DNA of 64,000 nucleotides from an archaeon. GTDB lineage: Archaea > Thermoproteota > Nitrososphaeria > Nitrososphaerales > JACAEJ01. The stretch is from positions 62,001-126,000 of the forward strand of contig JACGUK010000006.1 of assembly GCA_024256265.1 (NCBI GenBank). Direction: 5' to 3'. Below are positions 53,264-61,252 of this stretch, in pieces. The translations under genes were made by a program, and so were the position numbers. A model generated the notes under the pieces. That model saw only the letters and a program-made list of their open reading frames with translations. It was not told the DNA's origin and ran no database searches. How positions within the stretch are numbered: position 1 is the first letter of the stretch; every line of letters starts with the position of its first letter.

Positions 53264-53640
53264 TCAGCCTAGCTCTTTAATTAAGTCTTCAAGATTTACG
53301 CCAGAGCCTTTGGCTATTTCCTTTCGAGCTTCTTCAAGCTCCTTCAGGGAGGAGAAGCCGAATGTCCTTTTGATTTGGTTAATGTCTCGAGCTTCATGAC
53401 TTCTACTACTTCTATGGCTGTTACATCCTCTGTCTTTGCATCTCTAAAGAGATGGATCAGAGGGTGTACTGGCTCTCCGAACTCAGTTTCGCTTGGTTCC
53501 TTGAACCTCACGTGCAGAACATCCTCTCCTGGCACGAGCGATACCTCGATCACTTCTGTTGGGAGTCTGATGCCTGTTAGTGTCTCTGCGTTAGAGAGTA
53601 TTCGCTTGATATTCAAATCTAATAAAGACGTTGTACCCAT
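53264..53640 (-). pseudogene. DUF2283-like protein with a C-terminal frameshift
   Basis: The first frame from ATG 53640 encodes LPTEVIEVSLVPGEDVLHV, FKEPSETEFGEPVH and VTAIEVVEVMKL, then ends oddly at SASPP (53344). Adding one A in the AAAA run near 53372-53375 continues it as RTFGFSSLKELEEARKEI and VNLEDLIKELG to a stop at 53264, giving 125 aa. The beta-rich middle resembles DUF2283, which is common beside toxin-antitoxin genes; the tail resembles an antitoxin helix. Decayed or mis-sequenced. Confidence 0.55.
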
Positions 53641-53800
53641 TTCTTTCTCCTTAACCTGTAGTAGGTCTTTGGGCTTATTAAGTATGCTGTCTTTACTGTA
53701 TCATTAAGAACTACTATATTGATATAAAGCTCATCGATTTTCTTCAGGAAATACTTAACGGATATTATTCAAAGAAAGTTTTTAAACAAAGTCTTCTTAA

Positions 53801-54049
53801 ATGGTGATGGTGATGGAAGTGGTAAAAATAGATAGCCAAGGAAGAATAATCATTCCAAAGTCTTTAAGAGAGAAGAAAGGATTGAATGATGAAGTTGAGA
53901 TTTTGGAGATGGAAGAGGGCATAATTCTAAGACCTAAGAAGGATAAGAGTTGGGATGAGATACTTTCTAAGAAGATCAAAGTTGATTGGAGCAATGCTCT
54001 TACCGTATCTTTAGAGAGTTTATCGATTGATGATATAATCCTTGGATGA
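53801..54049 (+). CDS. vapB: VapB antitoxin (AbrB/MazE type)
   Basis: An 82-aa antitoxin with the AbrB beta-hairpin motif EVVKIDSQGRIIIPKSLREK and a helical C-terminus (KSWDEILSKKIKVDWSNAL) that should bind the toxin. The start is at GTG 53801 or one of two following ATG/GTG codons. It precedes a VapC toxin by 5 bases. The pair is inserted between the two copies of the duplicated tail. Confidence 0.85.
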   Translation: MVMVMEVVKIDSQGRIIIPKSLREKKGLNDEVEILEMEEGIILRPKKDKSWDEILSKKIKVDWSNALTVSLESLSIDDIILG

Positions 54050-54054
54050 TGTAA

Positions 54055-54627
54055 ATGCTGAAGAAAGTACTGGATACTAATATTATCGTTTATTCAATCT
54101 TAGAGGATCATCCAGCCTCCCAAGTCTGTGATTCACTGATAAGAGACAAAAGATACTCTTTTTACACCACTACTTTGACGCCTTTCGAGGTCTATTTCGT
54201 CTTGAGAAGGATTTATGGTGTTGAGAGAGAGGAGGCATCCAGTAAGGCTCTTTCACTCTTCAAGTCTCCCTTAATTTTCACAGAAATAAGGCCTCAGGAT
54301 GCCAAAGTAGCGCTGAAAAGATGTATTGACTACGATTTGGATGTCAATGATAGCCTACTAATCCAAGCATGCTTAAACTCAGGTATACCTTCTCTAGCCT
54401 CTGATGACCGAAGACTTCTAAAGATAAGCGAAGTGGAAGGGATTCATCCACAATCCCCCATTCAAGAAGAACATCGTGAAAAGATGCAAAAATGGGAAAA
54501 GGAAAAGCTACTTCTGAGTGGTTTACCTCGTATCTTAAAGAGAATCCATATTTGGCTTGGAAGAATTAACCCTCAAGTCGCCCAGCAATTCTTAGAATCT
54601 ACGGGAGAACTCCGCCATCTTCCATAA
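54055..54627 (+). CDS. vapC: VapC-type PIN toxin with C-terminal extension
   Basis: The first about 135 residues form the PIN domain: VLDTNIIVYSILEDHPASQV, TLTPFEVYFVLRRIYG, YDLDVNDSLLIQACLNSGIP and LASDDRRLLKI, with all acidic residues. It extends to 190 aa, with about 50 extra residues (EKMQKWEKEKLLLSGLPRIL) not found in typical VapC; they may be readthrough into adjoining sequence. Homology to chorismate lyase begins directly after its stop. Confidence 0.82.
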   Translation: MLKKVLDTNIIVYSILEDHPASQVCDSLIRDKRYSFYTTTLTPFEVYFVLRRIYGVEREEASSKALSLFKSPLIFTEIRPQDAKVALKRCIDYDLDVNDSLLIQACLNSGIPSLASDDRRLLKISEVEGIHPQSPIQEEHREKMQKWEKEKLLLSGLPRILKRIHIWLGRINPQVAQQFLESTGELRHLP

Positions 54628-54791
54628 CAAGAGATAACATCTATTAAGATTATTAATGCTAATGATGGAATGACTGATGCTTTTAATATAAAATTTGGAG
54701 ATTTGATGCTATCAAGATATTATAACATAATACATGAGGCTAAGATACTATAAGGATAAATGAAGCATTTCCTATATCTAGCTTCCTTTGA
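54628..54791 (+). pseudogene. Remnant duplicate of the chorismate lyase 3' end
   Basis: This stretch closely copies 52142-52304, the last about 54 codons of the chorismate lyase gene: both encode TSIKIIN, FNIKFGDLMLSRYYNIIHEA and SSFL. It has no start, several substitutions and a one-base deletion (ATACTATAAGG against ATGCTTATAAGG), so it is dead. It starts directly after the VapC stop. Confidence 0.85.
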
Positions 54792-54847
54792 GAGGGACTC
54801 CCGTTCAGGTTTAATATGTTAATGCTGTATGTGCTGTCTCTGAAGGG

Positions 54848-55216
54848 TTAGCGTTTGGTCAGTAGTTTTTCAACTTTTTTAATAAATTTTTTAACTGCTT
54901 GGGCGCTTGCTTTTACGGCTTCAAGTGTCATGGCGTTCTCGTAGAAGTTTTGGTGTAAGTAGTTTGCTGCAGCGAAAAATGTGAGGATTTCGGGGTCGCC
55001 CAGCTCAGAACTTAGCTTTGTTGTGAAGCTCCATAAATCAGCGTGAGTTTTTAGTTCTAGTCCCCTCTGCACTGCTACAGCCTTAACGATTTCTGCCGAG
55101 GCGCCCCAGAGCTTCTCGCTAGCCTGTGCTGAATCGCCCTTAACTAAGAGGCTCTCTCCCTCTTCAAGGTATTTACGGTTCAAATCCAAGTAATGCTTAG
55201 CCCTTTCCATGATCAT
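54848..55216 (-). CDS. PaREP1 family (HEPN-like) protein
   Basis: A 122-aa helical protein of the archaeal PaREP1 family: AKHYLDLNRKYLEEGESLLV, GDSAQASEKLWGASAEIVKA and FFAAANYLHQNFYENAM. The family is repeated in crenarchaeal-type genomes and resembles HEPN proteins, often found with nucleotidyltransferases; no RX4-6H nuclease motif is clear. It lies inside the second copy of the duplicated segment. Confidence 0.75.
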   Translation of the reverse strand: MIMERAKHYLDLNRKYLEEGESLLVKGDSAQASEKLWGASAEIVKAVAVQRGLELKTHADLWSFTTKLSSELGDPEILTFFAAANYLHQNFYENAMTLEAVKASAQAVKKFIKKVEKLLTKR

Positions 55217-55242
55217 TTACTGCTTTTCTTATCTCTAAACTT

Positions 55243-55326
55243 TCATATAAAATATACGTAATAGATGAAAATGAGAAAACTATCATACTCTATAACTTAA
55301 GGCATAGAAAATTGGCATATAGATGA
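55243..55326 (+). pseudogene. RelE/ParE toxin remnant, copy 2
   Basis: The 27-28 codons read SYKIYVIDENEKTIILYNLR, HRKLAYR and a TGA. They are nearly identical to 53112-53185; the sequence upstream of it differs. It is only the C-terminal end of a RelE-type gene. Confidence 0.65.
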
Positions 55327-55454
55327 CTATGCAATTCAATTAAAGCAAGCAAGGAGCAATTCTACTAGAATTAGGAATAAAGAGATAGATGAGGAAGGGC
55401 ATAAAATTAGATAGTAAAACGCTATTGATTAAAAAAATAATGGAGGAGTTTAGG

Positions 55455-56060
55455 TTACTCTATTATGAACGATACATAGTCATTGTATAATACTATCGTT
55501 TTCCATGTTCCCGTGGTGTCATAGATGCACCATGCGTGTGCGTCCTTTACGAAGAATTTCACATCATAAGTTCCAGGAGGCAAGACCTTGTAGAAGTCTC
55601 CCCCATAGTTGCCTTCATCATCCGTTATGATTAACCAGAAGTCGCAAAATTCTTCAGCACCCCAAGCACCGCCAGGAGTTGTTCCCCAATTAGTATGAGT
55701 GGGGGCGTCATAGTCGTAGAAAATAATGCCAGCAGCATAATATTCGCTAGGCGTCCCAGGCATATCTGGTTTACCATTAATGCATAAAGTGTATTCGTGG
55801 TTTGGCTCTAGTCCTCTAACTTGGATTACTCCCTTGAATCCATCTCCTGTCTTGAAGTACTTAACCCATCCTGATGATCCTTCAATATGTTTTCCCCACT
55901 CAGCGGGAGCTGCCCCCAACTCTGCGACATTGTGATTTTCTCCAGGTGCCGGAACTCCTCCTTTGTAAGCTACTACAGGTACTGCGACTACAACCATCGA
56001 CATTAGAAACATTGCAACAGCGAAGATTGACAGTACCTTTCTATTTACTATTGCTTCCAT
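55455..56060 (-). CDS. Secreted protein of unknown function
   Basis: A 201-aa protein with a classic Sec signal peptide (basic start, then IFAVAMFLMSMVVVAVPVVA, cleavage near residue 31). The mature part is beta-rich and aromatic: EPNHEYTLCINGKPDMPG, GIIFYDYDAPTHTNWGTTPG, EGNYGGDFYKVLPPGTYDVK. It looks like an Ig/SOD-like extracellular beta-sandwich with Cys pairs. No known family identified. Promoter-like sequence precedes it. Confidence 0.7.
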   Translation of the reverse strand: MEAIVNRKVLSIFAVAMFLMSMVVVAVPVVAYKGGVPAPGENHNVAELGAAPAEWGKHIEGSSGWVKYFKTGDGFKGVIQVRGLEPNHEYTLCINGKPDMPGTPSEYYAAGIIFYDYDAPTHTNWGTTPGGAWGAEEFCDFWLIITDDEGNYGGDFYKVLPPGTYDVKFFVKDAHAWCIYDTTGTWKTIVLYNDYVSFIIE

Positions 56061-56205
56061 TTTTCAATTTACCTCCTAATAATATTGGGGAGCTATCATC
56101 GCTTTCGCTTTAACGGGGGCTGATCCCCTTTTAGTCCCCCGAACTATCTGATTACGATCTAAATCAGACATGCTAATGGTAAATCAGCAAGGGATAATAT
56201 GACAA

Positions 56206-56451
56206 TTGGGTAACACATGGCACCTTTTTGTACCAAATGGAGCATCAAATTTAGAAATTCTTAAATCCTTTAAAATTATATTGGCTAAGACTGAGCTGAG
56301 GCTTATTTCATTAGAAATAATCTGTAATTGTGGTAAGAGTTTCATAGCAGAGGATTTAGAGCCAGAGTGCCCATACTGTGATAAGAAGTATTCTATTCAA
56401 ATTTATGGTAGCTCAAAGGGAATAGAATTGAAGATAACTCAAATCGAATAG
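56206..56451 (+). CDS. Small zinc-binding protein, paralog 1
   Basis: An 81-aa protein with ICNCGKSFIAEDLEPECPYC, a CXC...CPYC zinc site, in a short hydrophilic chain. It shares most of this core with the protein encoded 86 bases downstream, implying tandem duplication. The TTG at 56206 gives an extended N-terminus; a later start is possible. Unknown role. Confidence 0.6.
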   Translation: MGNTWHLFVPNGASNLEILKSFKIILAKTELRLISLEIICNCGKSFIAEDLEPECPYCDKKYSIQIYGSSKGIELKITQIE

Positions 56452-56537
56452 GATTAGCAATCATCTAAAATGATAGACATACGCTCTATTTTAATTGACC
56501 ATAAGAATTATTAGATAAATTCATCATTTGTGATAGT

Positions 56538-56726
56538 ATGAAAAAGAGTTCATTGACAGAACTAATGAGAGTTGAGCTAAATCATATAAGATTTAAAGTT
56601 TATTGTAAATGTGGAAAGGATTTCATAGCTGAAGACTTTGAGCCAGAGTGTCCATATTGTGATAGAATATATCAAATAAATATGGTCAATAATAAAAATG
56701 AATTAAAAATATCGATATTTGATTAA
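56538..56726 (+). CDS. Small zinc-binding protein, paralog 2
   Basis: A 62-aa protein with VYCKCGKDFIAEDFEPECPY then CDRIY, the same CXC...CPYC unit as the gene before it. It has a canonical ATG and ends 3 bases before the converging winged-helix gene. Unknown role. Confidence 0.62.
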   Translation: MKKSSLTELMRVELNHIRFKVYCKCGKDFIAEDFEPECPYCDRIYQINMVNNKNELKISIFD

Positions 56727-56729
56727 AAG

Positions 56730-57017
56730 CTACTTTAAGAACTTCTTGAATATGGATGCCTTTTGAGATAGTTTATACAATTTTATATTTGGGCTAGTAT
56801 AAACAACTTCAAGGGCACCATTATCGACTAAAAAGTCCAAGTACTTTGATAAGTTCTTATGGCTCATCCCAACATTTCTAGCTATCTCTCTAATTGATGC
56901 ACAATCTCTATGAGATAAGAACTTTAAGATCAAAAATTTTGTATTATCTCTAAATATTTTCTCATGTAAATCAGAAAGCTCTTTAGCCTCTGAATTCTTA
57001 AGCTCATTAATCGCCAA
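56730..57017 (-). CDS. Winged-helix transcriptional regulator
   Basis: A 95-aa ArsR/MarR-like protein: FLILKFLSHRDCASIREIAR, NVGMSHKNLSKYLDFLVDNG and an YTSPNIKLYKLS wing. Helix-turn-helix geometry is clear; it lacks metal-sensing Cys pairs. It converges with the zinc-protein genes. Confidence 0.72.
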   Translation of the reverse strand: MAINELKNSEAKELSDLHEKIFRDNTKFLILKFLSHRDCASIREIARNVGMSHKNLSKYLDFLVDNGALEVVYTSPNIKLYKLSQKASIFKKFLK

Positions 57018-57184
57018 TCCAATTATTAAAAAAATAAGATAAATAAAATCTTTTCCATTAAATCACTTATGGGTAAGAGATAGATAAAGGAATGAAAGTT
57101 GTTGAATTGATCATATTTATCAAATTTTTTAAATGTACTGGTAATGTAAAAATCTAGAATGAAAATTCTCACTCAAATCCTAAT

Positions 57185-57589
57185 TCAAATACTATCTGGT
57201 TTGATGCGTGTTAAGCCCGGTACTTTATCGTATGCTTGGTCGAAGGAGACGACTTTTCCGTCAAGGTTCAGTGCAGTGGCAGCATAGTGTGAGTCGAAGA
57301 ATGTTAGGTTTAGAGTCTGTCTTAGATATACGCTTGCGACAGCCACATCTGGCGTTAATTCAACATACTCTACGTTTGGTAAGGCTGCCAACGCTGCTAA
57401 GTCTTCTAGAAGTTTGTACTCCATTTTTTCGCTTCGGTATATTAGCTCCATTTCTATAAGGCTTACACTGGAGATTTCCACTTTAATTTCTCCTTTTTGT
57501 AGTTTTTGGAAGATTCTTTCAGCAACCACATGGTTAGGATCGTACTCGTTTAGATATGAGAAGATGGCGTCGTTTTCTAGTAGTGGCAT
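57185..57589 (-). CDS. vapC: VapC-type PIN toxin
   Basis: A 134-aa PIN protein with LENDAIFSYLNEYDPNH, SSVSLIEMELIY, TFFDSHYAATALNLDG and VVSFDQAYDKV. The first motif is N-D rather than D-x-N, slightly atypical, but the acidic set is otherwise present. It lies 4 bases after the AbrB antitoxin gene, giving a second full vapBC pair in the island. Confidence 0.82.
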   Translation of the reverse strand: MPLLENDAIFSYLNEYDPNHVVAERIFQKLQKGEIKVEISSVSLIEMELIYRSEKMEYKLLEDLAALAALPNVEYVELTPDVAVASVYLRQTLNLTFFDSHYAATALNLDGKVVSFDQAYDKVPGLTRIKPDSI

Positions 57590-57593
57590 ATGT

Positions 57594-57842
57594 TTAGCTC
57601 CTTTCTTCCTCTGCTACTTTTTGAGCGGTTAGTTCTGCTTGTTTTCTTAGCTCTTTAAATGATTTCTTGGTATTAAATGCGCCATGAAGGACTCTTAGCG
57701 GGTCTGAGGGTAGTGGGATTATTTTAAGATGATCTCCAGCATTTATAATGAGTACTTTTTTCCCTATGTTAAAGGATTGTCTAATCTTCTTGGGTAGCGT
57801 CAGCCTTCCTTTGTTATCGATCTCTAGAATGCTCATTTCCAC
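57594..57842 (-). CDS. vapB: VapB antitoxin (AbrB type)
   Basis: An 82-aa antitoxin: MSILEIDNKGRLTLPKKIRQ is the AbrB DNA-binding hairpin, followed by a charged tail (FKELRKQAELTAQKVAEEE) that would bind the adjacent toxin. Start is at ATG 57842. Confidence 0.85.
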   Translation of the reverse strand: MEMSILEIDNKGRLTLPKKIRQSFNIGKKVLIINAGDHLKIIPLPSDPLRVLHGAFNTKKSFKELRKQAELTAQKVAEEERS

Positions 57843-57981
57843 TTAGGCATTATTTTAAACATTGTGGGATTTAAACTTTTTTAGAATCTAAGTGGGTCTA
57901 AAGACTTTTTGTAAGGCTACACAATAAGTTACAAAAGTATAATATAAAGCCACATCGATTCTAAAATGAGGAAAGAATGTC

Positions 57982-58233
57982 ATGGGTACGCTGAGGACCA
58001 CTAAATATAGCTTAGATGAGCTCGCTGCGAAGGGTGAAGATATTTATAATAATATACGGGATGAGGTGGAAGAAAAATATCGAGGGCTATTTATAGCAAT
58101 AGAAGCAGACAGCGGCGATTACACCATCGCCCAATCTCCTTTAGAGGCTGTGGATAAAGCTCGTGAAAAACACCCAGAAAGCGTTTTTTACGTGAAGAGA
58201 ATAGGATACAGGGTAGCCAGAATCCTTTACTGA
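57982..58233 (+). CDS. DUF5678-like protein paired with an aspartic protease
   Basis: An 83-aa protein: RGLFIAIEADSGDYTIAQSP, LEAVDKAREKHPESVFYVKR. The 'keeps-on-going GK/xY... A-DKA' pattern is like DUF5678, a small domain found next to clan AA protease genes in many prokaryotes. It ends 10 bases before that protease, so they are cotranscribed. A substrate, inhibitor or scaffold role is possible. Confidence 0.55.
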   Translation: MGTLRTTKYSLDELAAKGEDIYNNIRDEVEEKYRGLFIAIEADSGDYTIAQSPLEAVDKAREKHPESVFYVKRIGYRVARILY

Positions 58234-58243
58234 GGCTACACAC

Positions 58244-58615
58244 TTGACAACCATCGAAGGACACATTGACGAACTTTTATGCCCAAGACTTAAAATTAAA
58301 GTGGCAGGCTTAAGAGGAACTATTGAACTTGAAGCCATAGTGGACACGGGCTTCAATGGAGACCTGTGCATACCCATAACCCTAGCCGTTCAAATTGGGC
58401 TAATCCTTGAATATGTCCATGAAGTTGAGCTGGCCGACGGCTCTAGAAAAAGAGTCCCCGTATACTCATGTAATGTTGAACTTAACACTCTAAAACGACG
58501 AGCTGAGGTAATATTAACTGATGGAACAGATGCCTTGATCGGAGCGAACATGCTGAAATCCTCAAGCATGACCATCAACTATAAAGAAAGAAAAGTTACC
58601 ATAACCTTTCATTAA
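58244..58615 (+). CDS. Clan AA retropepsin-like aspartic protease
   Basis: This 123-aa protein has the catalytic AIVDTGFNGDLCIP (DTG with the flap-side), and the second signature DALIGANML typical of single-domain, dimeric retropepsin-like proteases. It starts at TTG 58244 and follows the DUF5678-like gene. Target unknown; the pair could be a small regulatory or toxin-antitoxin-like module. Confidence 0.75.
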   Translation: MTTIEGHIDELLCPRLKIKVAGLRGTIELEAIVDTGFNGDLCIPITLAVQIGLILEYVHEVELADGSRKRVPVYSCNVELNTLKRRAEVILTDGTDALIGANMLKSSSMTINYKERKVTITFH

Positions 58616-58619
58616 CATT

Positions 58620-58775
58620 TTATCCAACTATGTCCTTAAAACTTAGCACTTTTATGCCATACTCCTTTCTTATTAATTCCATATTGAGTGAGATTAATGA
58701 ATCTTGTGGCTACTATCACGTAATCTATATAGTCTGGTATTATTTTCACGATAATATTAATTAATTCTTTGATTA
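58620..58775 (-). pseudogene. Remnant of an unidentified gene, frameshifted
   Basis: The minus strand encodes PDYIDYVIVATRFINLTQ in one frame and MELIRKEYGIKVLSF then KDIVG and a stop in the next; a one-base shift near 58685 would join them. The DYVIVAT...GIKVLSF order suggests the end of a PIN-type toxin, but this is weak. No start codon remains. Confidence 0.3.
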
Positions 58776-58781
58776 AAAGAA

Positions 58782-59762
58782 ATGACTATGATTAGAGTAA
58801 AAACGCCATCAAGGTTGCACATAACCCTCATTGACTTAAATGGTAATCTAGGAAGAATAGATGGTGGAGTTGGTATAGCATTAGAAGAGCCAAGCATTAC
58901 TCTAGAAGCAGAGCTTATAGATAGTGGTATAATAGTTGAGGGAGATGATAGTGGTAGAGCTCTTGAGGCAGCAAAAAGAACCTTAAAGAATTATGATTTA
59001 AAAGGTGGATTGCATATAAGAATTCTTGAAAAGTATGATGAGCATATCGGTCTTGGTTTTGGCACTCAGTTATCATTAGGGACTGCTTTTGCTATAACAA
59101 ACTTACATAGAATTCATATTAGCCCTAGAGAGTTGGCTGAAATTGTTGGAAGAGGCGGGACATCAGGGATAGGTGTTGCTGCCTTTGAGGCTGGTGGTTT
59201 CATCATCGATGGAGGGCATACATTTGGTGCTAATAAACAGAAGCAAAAATTTCTTCCATCATCAGCCTCCAAAGCTCCTCCTCCCCCAGTGATCTCAAGA
59301 TTAGATTTTCCTGATGATTGGTTAGTAGTTTTAGCCATGCCAAGATTAAATAAAAGAATTCATGGCTCAATTGAGGTCGAGCTTTTCTCTAAATACTGTC
59401 CAATACCTATCGATGAAGTTCAAGCTTTATCACATATAATCCTTATGAAGCTCTTACCCTCAGTTGCTGAGAGAGATATATCTGAGTTTGGAGATGCTAT
59501 ATCAAAAATACAAAATATAGGCTTTAAGAAGATAGAAGTGAATCTTCAATCTGATAAAGTGAAAGAGATTATGAAGATAATGGCTGAAGCTGGTGCTTAT
59601 GGTGTAGGATTAAGCTCTTTTGGACCTACTCTTTACACAGTCGTTGATAATGAGAAAAAGGCTTACATAATAGCTAAAGCTGCTGAAAAAGGTATGAGAG
59701 AAATAGGGGGAAAAGTATTGATAACAAAGGCAAGAAATAAAGGAGCTGAGATCCTAAAGTAA
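58782..59762 (+). CDS. Beta-ribofuranosylaminobenzene 5'-phosphate synthase
   Basis: beta-RFAP synthase condenses 4-hydroxybenzoate (or pABA) with PRPP, the first committed step of methanopterin synthesis. The 326-aa GHMP-fold protein has RVKTPSRLHITLIDLNG, RIDGGVGIALEEP, LGFGTQLSLGTAFAI and RGGTSGIGVAAFEAGG. Together with chorismate lyase (51672) this implies a tetrahydromethanopterin cofactor. ATG 58782 is the start. Confidence 0.92.
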   Translation: MTMIRVKTPSRLHITLIDLNGNLGRIDGGVGIALEEPSITLEAELIDSGIIVEGDDSGRALEAAKRTLKNYDLKGGLHIRILEKYDEHIGLGFGTQLSLGTAFAITNLHRIHISPRELAEIVGRGGTSGIGVAAFEAGGFIIDGGHTFGANKQKQKFLPSSASKAPPPPVISRLDFPDDWLVVLAMPRLNKRIHGSIEVELFSKYCPIPIDEVQALSHIILMKLLPSVAERDISEFGDAISKIQNIGFKKIEVNLQSDKVKEIMKIMAEAGAYGVGLSSFGPTLYTVVDNEKKAYIIAKAAEKGMREIGGKVLITKARNKGAEILK

Positions 59763-59866
59763 AGCGGAAAATTGCTTGTAATGCTCTATAATTCTTCTAT
59801 TCAGCTAAAACATTTGCTAAACTAAAAGAATCTTCTTCAATGAACTTAGCTTTCATTGCTAAAACT

Positions 59867-60202
59867 TTAAGATGTCAGCTTCAATATTGCTTTTGCTAAG
59901 TCTCCATTCGATTCAGCCAAAGCATTTGCTGCAACTTCTCTTGATACATTAGCCTGCTGAGCAACCAAAAGAATATCCTCTTCAGTGAACTTAGGTGCCT
60001 CTATAACCCTCTCCTCAATGGATTCTCCCATGACTTGAAATACTCTAACCCCTTTAGCCTTCATCTCAGATACATTAGGATTTTTTATGATTATATCCTT
60101 GCTACTAGTCCTTATGATTACTTCTTTCACTTCTTGTATTGGCTCAATATCAACACCCATCCTCTCCAGCATTCTTCTAGCTTGTCTATCGCTGATCTTC
60201 AT
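59867..60202 (-). CDS. nac: Nascent polypeptide-associated complex protein
   Basis: Archaeal NAC forms a homodimer on the ribosome exit. The 111-aa protein has the NAC core (EVIIRTSSKDIIIKNPNV, VRVFQVMGESIEE) and a C-terminal UBA domain (EEDILLVAQQANVSREVAAN, ALAESNGDLAKAIL). It lies 12 bases after the PUA-domain gene on the same strand, the usual archaeal order. Confidence 0.94.
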   Translation of the reverse strand: MKISDRQARRMLERMGVDIEPIQEVKEVIIRTSSKDIIIKNPNVSEMKAKGVRVFQVMGESIEERVIEAPKFTEEDILLVAQQANVSREVAANALAESNGDLAKAILKLTS

Positions 60203-60214
60203 TTAATCTAATAA

Positions 60215-60688
60215 TTAGACTATATCATTATAAGTTTTTATGCCTTTTCTGACCTTTACTGCAACTCCTGATTTGAAATTTCTCATCATCTTAGCTGATA
60301 GCAAAGCTTTACCAACAGCTATTACATTGCCATCAGTATCAACGATAACAACTTCAGACTTAGGCTTTATTCTATCTCCACAGCTTAAGACATGCTTTGC
60401 AAATACTGATCTTCCCATTGCTATGAAATCTTTTGCCTCATCCTTTACTACTACACAATTTTCAGCAAATTTAGGATTTTTTACTAACAATTCTGCTCCA
60501 TGAATAGTTAATGCTATGCTTCCATCAGAACGAAAAGTTGCTATTAATTTATCATCCAATAATACACTCTTTATCTTGCCAGTCCTTTTAGAGTAAGTGA
60601 AATTTAATCTATCTATTGGGATGATTTGGCTTATACCCTTACCAAACAGGTAATCAATGATCATCAAGAATTTCTCTTTTGAGTTCAA
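60215..60688 (-). CDS. PUA-domain RNA-binding protein
   Basis: A 157-aa protein; the C-terminal half (about 75-155) is a PUA domain: VVKDEAKDFIAMGRSVFAKH, DRIKPKSEVVIVDTDGNVIA, GKALLSAKMM. The N-terminal part may bind a partner. It precedes NAC, a conserved archaeal pair, and probably works in translation or rRNA/tRNA handling. Confidence 0.85.
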   Translation of the reverse strand: MNSKEKFLMIIDYLFGKGISQIIPIDRLNFTYSKRTGKIKSVLLDDKLIATFRSDGSIALTIHGAELLVKNPKFAENCVVVKDEAKDFIAMGRSVFAKHVLSCGDRIKPKSEVVIVDTDGNVIAVGKALLSAKMMRNFKSGVAVKVRKGIKTYNDIV

Positions 60689-60727
60689 AGCCTAATGGAT
60701 ATGGTTTAGAAGCTATTAAGGAATTTT

Positions 60728-61126
60728 TCATTCACTCTCAGGTGGCATGAGGAGTTTTATCTTTAAGGCATGCTCTATCTTCCTTGCCAATAAATCATCA
60801 GGCTTGAGCTTACCGCTCTCTAATAGCTTTATTACAGATGGTTTTTCATTTATCTTGTGTCCAAGTTGCTCTTGAGATAAGCCAAGCTTCTCTCTTGCCT
60901 GCTTTATCATTCTATTGTAATCATATCTTAGCTCTAGCAAAGGCTCTTTTAATGGATGGCTAGAAGGCATGGGCTTCTGCATTATTGGCTTTACAGCTTT
61001 CTTCTCACGCACTGGTGATCCGAGCTTTGAGCATGAGCCACAGACTCTGAAAGTTGCACCTTCTATTTGAATAAGAAACGTTCGACCAGTTAAAGAACTA
61101 CCACATATTTCACATTGCATTACCAT
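60728..61126 (-). CDS. Multiprotein bridging factor-type protein (aMBF1)
   Basis: A 132-aa protein with a Cys4 zinc knuckle (CEICGSSLTGRTF...CGSCSKLG) and a C-terminal lambda-type helix-turn-helix (about 65-120: MIKQAREKLGLSQEQLGHKI, PSVIKLLESGKLKPDDLLA). This is the archaeal MBF1 layout (transcription or translation coregulator). It is in the PUA-NAC neighbourhood on the same strand. Confidence 0.9.
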   Translation of the reverse strand: MVMQCEICGSSLTGRTFLIQIEGATFRVCGSCSKLGSPVREKKAVKPIMQKPMPSSHPLKEPLLELRYDYNRMIKQAREKLGLSQEQLGHKINEKPSVIKLLESGKLKPDDLLARKIEHALKIKLLMPPESE

Positions 61127-61252
61127 TTACCCCTTCTTGAACAGGGTATTTGAAAATTTTGTGCATATGCAAACCTAACCTTCATCTGATTGAATTAGTA
61201 CTTAAGCCTTAACTCGATTCTTTTAGAAAACATTTCTAAAATAGAATTAATT

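Noticed and set aside
53199..53399. Plus-strand frame of about 66 codons
   Set aside because: It is antisense to the repaired DUF2283-like gene (53264-53640), whose codons make better protein sense.
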